Counted from the stretch's first letter, positions 24,714 to 31,951 are shown. The stretch is DNA of 45,001 nucleotides from a virus (IMGVR_UViG_3300022744_000774:1-45001); one strand, 5' to 3'. Notes: a model not told the origin generated them from the letters alone. Made by a program: numbers and translations.

Positions 24714-25904
24714 ATGGCCGAGACCGCAAGCGTCACAACGACACCGGGTGCTAACTACACCTGGAACACGGCAAATTTTGCGTGGAACAGCGCCGCCTCA
24801 GGCAAGAACTGGTCTAGCGCCTATCCCGCCATCTATGCCCTCAATGTGGCGTCCGATCTCAACTTTGCTGAATTGGTCCAAAAACTCAACACCAAGCAAA
24901 TCGCTGATGGGTTCGCTATCGTCGAAACAAGTAATCGTGTTGTTGTGCTCAACAAGTTCGAGGCTTGGGGTTTTGTTGAAACCTATACCGACCTGATTGC
25001 CTATGTGCTGAGGTTTGTGGAATCGTTTTCGGTATCGGAGCAGTACAAGCAGAACTGGACCAAGGCTGTGCTTGAGGCATTTCAAGTTGACGAAGGACTT
25101 GCACGGCAGTTGGTGCTCAAGAAGTTCGAAGCGATTGGGATCGCTGAAACCTATACCGACCTCATCGCATACATCCTGCGCGTGAGTGAGAGCTTCAGTT
25201 TTGCTGAAGTCCCATCCAAGAGCATCACGCAACCACAGTTTGAAACGCTTGGGCTGTCGGATGGTCTTGCCAAAGCTCAAACCAAGAGAGTGGCTGAAGC
25301 ATTTGCCTTTGCTGAACTCTTCGGACGCACCGTTGCCTATCGACGAGCCCTTGCAGAAGGCTTTGCAATTGGTGAGGCGTTAAAGCGTGCTCAGACGATC
25401 AAGCTTAGCGAGGCATTTGCGCTTGTTGAGCAGTACAGGCGCAAAGCAAACGGTGTGATCAGCGACATGATCGTTGCCAGCGCAGAAATCACTGAGCAGG
25501 ACTTCACGGACATCTTGGAGTCAGGGCATCCGCCGGGTTACACAAATTTCCGGGACTTCATCCAAGGCGACTACACCTACCAACGGGCGCTGTTCAGAGC
25601 GGTGATCACTTCGAACAATGCCGACAGGGGCTACATCGATGGCTTGCGGGTCACGGTGGATGTGCCTGATGTGTTTGATCGTGGCACGGCACAAGTCACC
25701 AATGCGGCCAATGGCGTGTTCGTTGGTTTTTCCCGAATGTTCAGGGTGGCCCCAGAGGTGACGTTGACTTTTAAGGGCGGAACAACCGTTGCCGTACCTC
25801 GGATTCTTGGAAGTGTGAGCACCACAGGCTTCACGGCTGTTTTAGAAAACACCTCTGGCACGCGGGTCACCGGTGCCATCTCTTGGGTTGCACAAGGCTA
25901 TTAA
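24714..25904 (+). CDS. Repeat-rich tail protein
   Basis: A 396-residue protein in three parts. The N-terminus has Y-T-W-N-T-A-N-F-A-W-N-S, like a motif near the end of J. Residues ~43-245 are about 11 tandem units of 17-21 residues with a core like E-(A/S/G)-F-x-(I/V/F)-x-E. The C-terminal ~140 residues look like a beta-sandwich (D-R-G-Y-I-D-G-L-R-V-T-V-D-V-P-D-V-F-D-R) with a terminal T-S-G-T-R-V-T-G-A-I-S-W. The repeats would make an extended helical or beta stalk between J and the fibre. I do not recognise a named family. Confidence 0.75.
   Translation: MAETASVTTTPGANYTWNTANFAWNSAASGKNWSSAYPAIYALNVASDLNFAELVQKLNTKQIADGFAIVETSNRVVVLNKFEAWGFVETYTDLIAYVLRFVESFSVSEQYKQNWTKAVLEAFQVDEGLARQLVLKKFEAIGIAETYTDLIAYILRVSESFSFAEVPSKSITQPQFETLGLSDGLAKAQTKRVAEAFAFAELFGRTVAYRRALAEGFAIGEALKRAQTIKLSEAFALVEQYRRKANGVISDMIVASAEITEQDFTDILESGHPPGYTNFRDFIQGDYTYQRALFRAVITSNNADRGYIDGLRVTVDVPDVFDRGTAQVTNAANGVFVGFSRMFRVAPEVTLTFKGGTTVAVPRILGSVSTTGFTAVLENTSGTRVTGAISWVAQGY
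24840..25440 (+). repeat. Tandem ~19-residue repeats in tail protein
   Basis: About 11 degenerate units, for example E-S-F-S-V-S-E-Q-Y-K-Q, E-A-F-Q-V-D-E-G-L-A-R, E-A-F-A-F-A-E-L-F-G-R, E-G-F-A-I-G-E-A-L-K-R and E-A-F-A-L-V-E-Q-Y-R-R. Two of them, F-E-A-W-G-F-V-E-T-Y-T-D-L and F-E-A-I-G-I-A-E-T-Y-T-D-L, are close to identical and lie 168 bases apart (24954 and 25122), suggesting a recent three-unit duplication. Confidence 0.8.
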
Positions 25905-26825
25905 ATGCAAAACTACACCGAAATTCCCTCGTCCTCGACGCTGTCGGACTCGTTGTCTCAAATCTTGAACAACGACAAGACGGCGTTATCGCTCTCAAGT
26001 GGTACGTCTTTCCCGACGGTCAACCTGCAACAGGGCATGCCTTGCTTTAGGACTGACGAGCAAAAGCTCTATGTCTTGACCGTGGTCAGTCCTGCCACTT
26101 GGAAGATGGTGATTGACTTATCGGCCACAGTGGGCAAGGTCGCCAATGCTGACTTGCTGGATGGCATTGATTCCACTGGCTTCGCGCTTGCAGGACACAC
26201 CCACGATGCTGCCTATGCGGCTCTGGGGCACAACCACAACGCAACGTATCTCGGCATCACGGCTAAAGCTGCAGATGCGGACAAGCTCGATGGTTATGAC
26301 TCAACTGCCTTTGTGAGATCGGTCAACGGTTACGGGCCTGATGCCAACGGCAATTCGTCCATACCAATTGATCTCTCCAGTCGAGTTGCCAAGTCGGGCG
26401 ACACCATGTCAGGCACGCTCACGGTGCCGCGATTGCAGATATCCAGTACAGCCAACTACCTGGACATGGTCGATCAGGACTGGGGGACCCGATTTCTGCA
26501 CCACAACCAGGGGCTCATGGGATTTTTGAAATCCGATGGCAATTGGGACATGTACATGAACAACAGCGGTCAGATGTGGACCGCCAATTACGGCTGGCTG
26601 CACGACTACTTTTTCTCATCAGTTGCCAACTGCGCACCCACCTTGGTGAACTGCAACGGTAATGCGGGCAATTGCATTCCAGAGGTGCCAATCAATTGCT
26701 ATGGGGGCGGGAATATGCAGCAAATTCGCGCAGAGCTACTTGATAACGGTAGCCAAGTTCAGCTCCGATCCGTTCGATACAACTTCAACTGCAACTGCAA
26801 CTGTGATTGCAACTGTATGGGGTGA
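25905..26825 (+). CDS. Tail fibre with Asn-Cys-rich C-terminal tip
   Basis: A 306-residue fibre. Residues ~1-75 are a probable attachment region. Residues ~75-135 hold trimeric fibre repeats with G-H-T-H-D and G-H-N-H-N, typical of metal-binding His in phage fibres, and A-D-A-D-K-L-D-G-Y-D-S. Then comes K-S-G-D-T-M-S-G-T-L-T-V (~165-176), another fibre hallmark. The last 65 residues are unusual: cysteines at 243, 250, 257, 265, 296, 298, 300, 302 and 304, each preceded by Asn except one Asp, ending N-C-N-C-N-C-D-C-N-C-M-G. Mixed Asn (AAC/AAT) and Cys (TGC/TGT) codons argue for selection on protein sequence. Followed by a helper gene and two radical-SAM enzymes, it is probably a modification substrate (inference). 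Confidence 0.88.
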   Translation: MQNYTEIPSSSTLSDSLSQILNNDKTALSLSSGTSFPTVNLQQGMPCFRTDEQKLYVLTVVSPATWKMVIDLSATVGKVANADLLDGIDSTGFALAGHTHDAAYAALGHNHNATYLGITAKAADADKLDGYDSTAFVRSVNGYGPDANGNSSIPIDLSSRVAKSGDTMSGTLTVPRLQISSTANYLDMVDQDWGTRFLHHNQGLMGFLKSDGNWDMYMNNSGQMWTANYGWLHDYFFSSVANCAPTLVNCNGNAGNCIPEVPINCYGGGNMQQIRAELLDNGSQVQLRSVRYNFNCNCNCDCNCMG

Positions 26826-26827
26826 AT

Positions 26828-27613
26828 ATGAAAAAAATCACATCGATCAATTCACAGACGCTGATGCGTCATGGCCACATCATTGAGCTAGATGACAAAG
26901 GATTCACGAGCTCGCTTTACAAGCTCAAAGATGAGGTATCAAGTCATAGTCTTTCAATGACTCCTGAAGACGTAGAGGGTGGCAGTCTTTCTCCTGCATT
27001 GGAAAACCTGCACTGTGTCATCTTCAGTCGCACACGCTTTGATTTCGAGGTAATCAAGCAACGAAGCGAATTCTCTGACCATGGCATTTGGGCCATCAAT
27101 GAAAACGAGCTGTCCTATGGGCATCCCTTCAATCGCATCGTTGAAACCGTCCATTCCAAACGCCATCGCGACCACAACTCCCGGATGGGAGAGACATCTT
27201 CAATCAAAGTGCTGGTACCGCTGGCTTCTACAAATGAAGCGAATTGGGCGATGCACATTGCCTGCCATCCCGAGTTTCCATTGGTCATCAATTCAGGTGT
27301 CGAACCCCTTGGCTTGTACGAAACGATTGAAGCAGTCATGCCCACCTTGAGTACTCCCTCGCAGATTGAGGTGGCTGCCAACGAAACGGCCACGCTGAAG
27401 GTTTCCATCAACAACGCAGCAATCGGGGAGGAGGCAGAGCTTTTCGCCGAGTCTTCCGGTGGCTATTTACCGCTCACTCGGATTCAGACATCCAAACAAA
27501 CCGCGACCTTCAGGTTCATGCCTTTGGGGCTATCTAAGGGGGAAACCGTGCGCGTGAAGTTCGGATTTCGCTTTTACACAGGTTTGGCCTCAACCATCGT
27601 GAAGGTCGTTTAA
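26828..27613 (+). CDS. Unrecognised protein between fibre and radical-SAM genes
   Basis: A 261-residue protein I cannot assign. The ATG at 26828 lies two bases after the fibre stop. The N-terminal ~170 residues are mixed alpha/beta with a His/Arg cluster H-S-K-R-H-R-D-H-N-S-R near 113 and a later I-A-C-H-P-E-F. The C-terminal ~85 residues alternate hydrophobics like an Ig-like beta sandwich (I-E-V-A-A-N-E-T-A-T-L-K-V-S-I-N-N through V-R-V-K-F-G-F-R-F). No signal peptide or membrane helix. Position suggests a partner of the modification enzymes, a carrier or chaperone for the fibre tip, or a virion protein; none is proven. It ends two bases before the first radical-SAM ATG. Confidence 0.8.
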   Translation: MKKITSINSQTLMRHGHIIELDDKGFTSSLYKLKDEVSSHSLSMTPEDVEGGSLSPALENLHCVIFSRTRFDFEVIKQRSEFSDHGIWAINENELSYGHPFNRIVETVHSKRHRDHNSRMGETSSIKVLVPLASTNEANWAMHIACHPEFPLVINSGVEPLGLYETIEAVMPTLSTPSQIEVAANETATLKVSINNAAIGEEAELFAESSGGYLPLTRIQTSKQTATFRFMPLGLSKGETVRVKFGFRFYTGLASTIVKVV

Positions 27614-27615
27614 CC

Positions 27616-29049
27616 ATGTTTACGCTTTCGATGAAACGCTCCGATGGGCATCAGTTCAATTTGAACTGGAAACCATACACCCTTGAACTGGCGCAAGAGG
27701 ACGGAACGCCTGTTGATCTTGCGCCACTTCATCAGTTCTATCCCAACAAGACGTTTGCGCACTCCACCCAGCACGGAGGATATGAAAAGCAGATCGCGCA
27801 TCGCGTAGGGCCCGATGACCCTGTGGGCAAGAGCCATCACCAAAAGAATGTTCGGATCATTTTTGGATTGGCTTGCAACTTCTCCTGCTCCTACTGCTCA
27901 CAAGCAAGAGCCCGCCATTTGGATGATCTGATTGGGGAGACTTCAGATGTCGAAGACTTCGTTAAAAAGCTACCCCAGTGGTTGCACAACACCCCGGATG
28001 AGTTGATTCGCTTCGAGTTTTGGGGTGGTGAGAGTCTTGTCTATTGGAAAAAGATCAAGCGCATGGCTGAAATGCTTCGCGCCTTGTATCCAAACGCTTA
28101 TTTCTGGCTCCCGACCAACGGCAGTCTGATGACCCGTGAAATGAATAAGTGGCTCTTTGAACTCGATTTCCACATTGCCTTTTCACATGACGGACCAGGG
28201 CAGCACCATCGAGGGCCAGAAGATCCATTGGATGATCCGGAGGCGTTTGCGGCGATTGCCGAATACTGCGATCGCATGACTCCAAGGCGTAAGTTCAACA
28301 TCAACTTGGTGATGACTTACGGAAACCACTCCTACGAAAAAATTGTCCGGTTCTTTGCCGATAAGTTTCGTGGGCATCAGTTTCCAATGATTTCATGTGA
28401 GGGGTTGGTGCTTGCGCACAGCAAGCATGACAAAGATCGTTCGCCTGAAACTGCAGAGGCGCATCACGAAATCAGGACACGTTTGCTCAGCGATGTCGTG
28501 AACTATGGGTTGGACTCGGTTTCTTTTGTGGGGCATCACATTGGTGAGTTTGCGGCTGACCTGTTAGACCGACGAACCTCGGAGTTTCACGGTCAGGGGT
28601 GCGGCCTTGATAGGCAAGACAACATCACCCTCAAGCTCAATGGGGATGTGGTCATCTGCCCAAATGGATCAGCACCAGATCAAAAAATCGGATCGGTCTA
28701 TGACTTTGATGCCATTGAGTTGAGAACAACGCATTGGAGTCACCGTGACGGGTGCAACTCTTGTCCTGTCATGCCTCTGTGCGGTGGGGCTTGCATGATG
28801 TTCGATGGTGAAAACCACGCCATCACCTGCGACAACCACTTCACCTACCACCTTGTGTTTTTTGCCTACGTGCTTCGCATCCTCACGGGTGCAACGCTGC
28901 ATCGAATCACTGGCGACAAGATCCGCTTTTCTGAAATCAAGCAGTTTGACTATTGGTCACCTTGCGAGATTCGACCCAAGTCGAAAACTCGCGCTTTCCC
29001 AATCCCTGTTGTCGCTGATGGAGCCTCCGTTGGCTGTCCATCCGTTTGA
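27616..29049 (+). CDS. Radical SAM / SPASM peptide-modifying enzyme 1
   Basis: A 477-residue radical-SAM enzyme. The C-N-F-S-C-S-Y-C motif (Cys87, 91, 94) would bind the [4Fe-4S] cluster that cleaves AdoMet. F-W-G-G-E-S-L-V-Y follows as the GGE motif. The C-terminal SPASM domain has seven cysteines (329, 348, 380, 383, 389, 393, 405), including the exact C-x2-C-x5-C-x3-C, enough for two auxiliary clusters. SPASM enzymes typically modify peptides, for example in sactipeptide and ranthipeptide systems and anaerobic sulfatase maturation. About 80 residues precede the core and could be a substrate-recognition region. The C-terminus ends with A-F-P-I-P-V-V-A plus an extension. Substrate: I infer the Asn-Cys fibre tip. 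Confidence 0.9.
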   Translation: MFTLSMKRSDGHQFNLNWKPYTLELAQEDGTPVDLAPLHQFYPNKTFAHSTQHGGYEKQIAHRVGPDDPVGKSHHQKNVRIIFGLACNFSCSYCSQARARHLDDLIGETSDVEDFVKKLPQWLHNTPDELIRFEFWGGESLVYWKKIKRMAEMLRALYPNAYFWLPTNGSLMTREMNKWLFELDFHIAFSHDGPGQHHRGPEDPLDDPEAFAAIAEYCDRMTPRRKFNINLVMTYGNHSYEKIVRFFADKFRGHQFPMISCEGLVLAHSKHDKDRSPETAEAHHEIRTRLLSDVVNYGLDSVSFVGHHIGEFAADLLDRRTSEFHGQGCGLDRQDNITLKLNGDVVICPNGSAPDQKIGSVYDFDAIELRTTHWSHRDGCNSCPVMPLCGGACMMFDGENHAITCDNHFTYHLVFFAYVLRILTGATLHRITGDKIRFSEIKQFDYWSPCEIRPKSKTRAFPIPVVADGASVGCPSV

Positions 29050-29070
29050 CCCAAACAAGAAAGTATCCAA

Positions 29071-30435
29071 ATGGCAAAGTTTGTAGTCACTGTCGTTGAC
29101 CCCAAGACGGGGAATCCTTCGAAGCTGTTTTATGACAACGTTGAAAGCACGCTCAGCGATGAAACAGGGCTGTCGGTTGTCCAAGTCATGAGTGAGTCGA
29201 TCATGGCAGCCCGCTCACCAGTAGCTAGGACGTCTAAGTCAACACCAATAGGTAAGACGAGCCCCAGAGTTTTGAAAATCTCTCTGGGCCTATCGTGCAA
29301 TTACGAGTGCGAGTATTGCTCTCAACGGTTTGTTCCACGCTCCCAAGAGACCAATCCTGAGGACATTCAATCCTTTATCGATGGTCTCGACTCATGGATC
29401 ACAGAACCACCTGAAAAGGTCGAGTTTTGGGGAGGAGAGCCGCTGGTCTACATCAAGACACTTCGCCCTCTTGCTGAAGCCATTCGGGCTAAGTACCCGC
29501 TTACGCAATTCACCATGATCACCAATGGGTCTGTCTTGACGCCAGAGATCAATGATTGGATTGAAAAAATGGACTTCAGCATTGGGCTGTCTCACGATGG
29601 CCCAGGTCAAGCGGTCCGAGGTCCTGACCCACTGGCGGATCCGGACAAAAAGGCAGCGATTCTCGATTTGTATGCGCGTCTGGCTCCCAAGGGCAAGATG
29701 AGCTTTAACACGATGATGAATCGAAATAACCCCAGCCGAGCCGCTGTCCAGCAGTTCTTTGTCGCGCTGACGGGGGACCGGTTTGTCAGGATCGGCGAGG
29801 GGGGGATCGTTGATGCCTATGACGAGGGTGGTGTGGCCAACTCCCTGCAACCGCATGAGTTTGCTGCCTATCGCAATCTTGCTTTCTCTGAGATCAGAGC
29901 AGGGAGCGCCCGCAATTTTGGTGTGCTCGCAGAAAAGATCATGTCGTTTGTGAACTCTCTGCGAACGCGACGTCCAATCAGCTCTGTTGGACAACGCTGC
30001 AGTATGGATAAGCCCGACATATTGGCGGTCGACCTGCGGGGCAATGTGCTGACATGCCAAAACGTGAGCGCAGTTGGGATGGCTCCTAACGGTGAATCAC
30101 ATCTGCTTGGGACAGTCCATGACTTGGACCGAGTCAAGCTCAATACAGCCACTCACTTTGCCCATCGTGAAGAGTGCTTGGGTTGCCCAGTGGTGCAAAT
30201 CTGCCAAGGTGCTTGCATGTTTCTCGAGGGGCGACTCTGGGACACCACATGCAACAACGCCTATTCGGATGCGGTCCCTATCTTTGCTGCTGGCATCGAG
30301 TTTTTGACGGGGCTGTTTCCAATCCACATTGAAGGGCAGTTCAGAGCTGACCGAAAGGACTTGTTTAGCAACGCTAACTCGTCCCCTCAAAGCCCTTCAC
30401 CGAAGGCATTCCCAATCCCGGTCGTAGCGGCCTAA
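29071..30435 (+). CDS. Radical SAM / SPASM peptide-modifying enzyme 2
   Basis: A 454-residue paralogue of the preceding gene: C-N-Y-E-C-E-Y-C (Cys76, 80, 83), F-W-G-G-E-P-L-V-Y, and a shared S-H-D-G-P-G-Q segment followed by R-G-P. Its SPASM domain again has seven cysteines (310, 329, 369, 372, 378, 382, 394) with identical C-x2-C-x5-C-x3-C spacing. It ends with P-K-A-F-P-I-P-V-V-A-A, nearly the same tail as enzyme 1. The N-terminal ~65 residues differ from the paralogue, which could mean a different substrate site or partner. It begins 21 bases after enzyme 1 and is the last gene before a terminator. Two copies suggest sequential modifications or a heterodimer; both are inference. Confidence 0.9.
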   Translation: MAKFVVTVVDPKTGNPSKLFYDNVESTLSDETGLSVVQVMSESIMAARSPVARTSKSTPIGKTSPRVLKISLGLSCNYECEYCSQRFVPRSQETNPEDIQSFIDGLDSWITEPPEKVEFWGGEPLVYIKTLRPLAEAIRAKYPLTQFTMITNGSVLTPEINDWIEKMDFSIGLSHDGPGQAVRGPDPLADPDKKAAILDLYARLAPKGKMSFNTMMNRNNPSRAAVQQFFVALTGDRFVRIGEGGIVDAYDEGGVANSLQPHEFAAYRNLAFSEIRAGSARNFGVLAEKIMSFVNSLRTRRPISSVGQRCSMDKPDILAVDLRGNVLTCQNVSAVGMAPNGESHLLGTVHDLDRVKLNTATHFAHREECLGCPVVQICQGACMFLEGRLWDTTCNNAYSDAVPIFAAGIEFLTGLFPIHIEGQFRADRKDLFSNANSSPQSPSPKAFPIPVVAA

Positions 30436-30454
30436 GCCGACCAGTTCATAACCA

Positions 30455-30484
30455 GCCACCCTGAGTTCGCTCACGGTGGCTTTT
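30455..30484 (+). terminator. Intrinsic terminator with UUCG loop after radical-SAM genes
   Basis: GCCACC-C-TGAG-TTCG-CTCA-C-GGTGGC (30455-30480) followed by TTTTCTTTT. A 10-bp stem with a single C-C mismatch and a UUCG tetraloop is very stable. It closes the fibre/modification cassette before the lysis genes. Confidence 0.9.
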
Positions 30485-30499
30485 CTTTTGGAGAAATCA

Positions 30500-30883
30500 A
30501 TGCCAGAACCTACAAGCTCCGGAGTCGCAGGAGCAGCAGCTGCATACAAAGCCATAGGCGGTGCCGCTGGTGCTGCTGCCGGGGGCGCAACCCTTGCCGC
30601 AGTCGTCGTCATGCTCATGACCCCACCAAGAAACATTCGCGAATGGACGGTGGGGCTGATCAGTACCGTTGTCTCAAGTATTTGCGGTGGCGCTATCACC
30701 GTCGAGTATTTCCAGTTGCACCACTGGGCGTTTTCGACCATTGGTCTGTATGCCATGGGCGGAGTCATCTTTGCCTGTGGTCTGCCTGGCTGGGCGCTCG
30801 TGAGGTGGCTCTTCAATTTCATCGAGCAACGCAGAGATGAGTCCATCGATGAAGTGGCCAAGGATGTGAAGGAGCTGTTTTGA
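30500..30883 (+). CDS. Holin-like membrane protein
   Basis: A 127-residue protein with GGAG upstream of ATG 30500. A hydrophobic Ala/Gly-rich helix lies near residues 10-42, and two further membrane helices lie near 50-65 and 75-100. The tail is charged (E-Q-R-R-D-E-S-I-D-E-V-A-K-D-V-K). This layout and its place right before the endolysin fit a class I-type holin that opens the inner membrane at lysis. The family name is not certain. Its stop overlaps the endolysin start. Confidence 0.7.
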   Translation: MPEPTSSGVAGAAAAYKAIGGAAGAAAGGATLAAVVVMLMTPPRNIREWTVGLISTVVSSICGGAITVEYFQLHHWAFSTIGLYAMGGVIFACGLPGWALVRWLFNFIEQRRDESIDEVAKDVKELF

Positions 30884-31344
30884 AACCACAAGAATTCATA
30901 AACCAAATCGCAAAAGCGGCCCAAGCGGTCGCCAAGCAATCAGGTGTTCCCGCCAGTCTCTCAATTGCTCAAGCAGCCCTCGAGTCAGGCTGGGGAGAGT
31001 CCGGTCTGGCCAAGACGGGAAACAACCTGTTCGGGATCAAGGCTGACAGCCGTTGGAGGGGGGAGACCTTGACCCTTACAACCAAGGAGTTCATCAAGGG
31101 GCAATGGGTTGTTGTCCCTGCCAAGTGGCGCAAATACGCAAGCTGGCAAGCCAGCATTGATGACCACGCAGCCTTTTTGAAGCAAAACCAACGCTACGCG
31201 CCTTGCTTTAGTTGCCTTGCAGCAGATGCATTTGTCCGGGCTCTCGCGAAGGCTGGCTATGCCACCGATCCGCTTTATGCGGACAAGGTGATCGGAGTAA
31301 TGAACAAACACAACCTAATTTCATTTGACGGAGGTTTGAAATGA
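30880..31344 (+). CDS. Endolysin, FlgJ-like glucosaminidase (GH73)
   Basis: A 154-residue muramidase-like enzyme of the GH73/FlgJ family, expected to cleave N-acetylglucosaminyl bonds in peptidoglycan at lysis. S-I-A-Q-A-A-L-E-S-G-W-G-E-S-G (~residues 28-42) carries the catalytic Glu. N-N-L-F-G-I-K-A, W-R-K-Y-A-S-W and G-Y-A-T-D-P-L-Y-A-D-K-V are typical later motifs. The start is a TTG at 30880 overlapping the holin stop, with AAGGAG upstream; no ATG fits. It has no signal peptide, consistent with release by the holin. Confidence 0.9.
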   Translation: MKPQEFINQIAKAAQAVAKQSGVPASLSIAQAALESGWGESGLAKTGNNLFGIKADSRWRGETLTLTTKEFIKGQWVVVPAKWRKYASWQASIDDHAAFLKQNQRYAPCFSCLAADAFVRALAKAGYATDPLYADKVIGVMNKHNLISFDGGLK

Positions 31345-31838
31345 ACTGGCTCAATCGTTTTTTGTTGGCCAACTGGTCATGGTTAATGGATGGCATGTTG
31401 CTTTTGATGGCTTTGATCATCGGGATGCAGATCGGGGAGTCCCATGTTCAGAAGGAGTGGAACGCTGAGAAAAGCAAGAACGAGCAAATCACCGCCAAGT
31501 TGGAGCAACACGTTGAGGACGTGAAGCTAATGCAAACCCAAATCAATCAGGAGATCACCAATGACTTTCTTAAAAAATCCAAACTGCTGGCTGATCGCCT
31601 GCCTGACCCTCGCGTTGTCGGGGTGTGCAACGTCCCCTCAGCCGGTAACGGGCGTGTGTCCGCCGTTCCCGATGGTGCCAATAGAGCTGATGCAACCAGC
31701 TCCATCCCTTTACCTAATGCCCAAGGAAATGTAGGAGAGGTGAGCTGCCTGCAGCTGAGTAGGGATGCTGCGCAGACAACACTGATGCTGGTTGAATTTC
31801 AACGCTGGTATCAAAAGCAAGCATCAGTTGACCCTTAA
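31341..31838 (+). CDS. Rz-like inner-membrane spanin
   Basis: A 165-residue type II membrane protein. A membrane helix at ~16-33 (L-M-D-G-M-L-L-L-M-A-L-I-I-G) is followed by a coiled coil (Q-K-E-W-N-A-E-K-S-K-N-E-Q-I-T-A-K-L-E). This is the i-spanin layout; with its outer-membrane lipoprotein partner it would fuse the two membranes at the last lysis step. The partner Rz1 is encoded within it in the +1 frame at 31561-31734. It overlaps the endolysin stop by four bases. Confidence 0.85.
   Translation: MNWLNRFLLANWSWLMDGMLLLMALIIGMQIGESHVQKEWNAEKSKNEQITAKLEQHVEDVKLMQTQINQEITNDFLKKSKLLADRLPDPRVVGVCNVPSAGNGRVSAVPDGANRADATSSIPLPNAQGNVGEVSCLQLSRDAAQTTLMLVEFQRWYQKQASVDP
31561..31734 (+). CDS. Embedded Rz1-like outer-membrane spanin lipoprotein
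   Basis: A 57-residue gene lying wholly inside the Rz-like gene in another frame. It starts M-T-F-L-K-N-P-N-C-W, has a lipoprotein signal ending L-A-L-S-G-C (Cys22 would be lipidated), then a short proline-rich mature part with many Pro (P-P-F-P-M-V-P and P-A-P-S). It stops at TAG 31732. The size, lipobox, proline content and nested position are the hallmark of Rz1. Found by reading the frame directly; it is easy to miss because of its length. Confidence 0.9.
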   Translation: MTFLKNPNCWLIACLTLALSGCATSPQPVTGVCPPFPMVPIELMQPAPSLYLMPKEM

Positions 31839-31846
31839 AAATAAAA

Positions 31847-31882
31847 CCCGGCTTGTCTTAGGACAGGTCGGGCTATTTTTTT
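31847..31882 (+). terminator. Strong terminator at prophage late-region end
   Basis: CCCGGCTTGTC pairs with GACAGGTCGGG around a TTAG loop (11 bp with two G-T wobbles), then a run of seven Ts. It ends the phage lysis genes and marks the last confident prophage feature. Confidence 0.9.
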
Positions 31883-31909
31883 CCAGTAACTGAATGAGAT
31901 GTGCCGAGG

Positions 31910-31951
31910 GCACTTTTCTGGATCGATTTCCTTTGTTGCTGCGAAAAGTGC
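31910..31951. repeat. 9-bp perfect inverted repeat beyond prophage
   Basis: GCACTTTTC (31910-31918) and GAAAAGTGC (31943-31951), 24 bases apart, in an AT-rich stretch (31,883-32,038) otherwise without a gene. It could be a regulator site or a part of the prophage border; no att repeat can be paired within the window. Confidence 0.5.

Noticed and set aside
26780-26822. TGCAAC-type hexamer run at the fibre end as a simple DNA microsatellite
   Set aside because: Only a few units, with codon changes (TGC/TGT, AAC/GAT), and the N-C pairing also occurs at four earlier separated sites, so protein-level selection is more likely.
29392-30060. Leftward open frame of 222 codons opposite radical-SAM gene 2
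   Set aside because: Antisense shadow; the plus-strand SPASM motifs are unambiguous.
1-31880. Integrase or attachment site for the prophage
   Set aside because: No tyrosine or serine recombinase signature is found in any frame within the window; it probably lies left of base 1.
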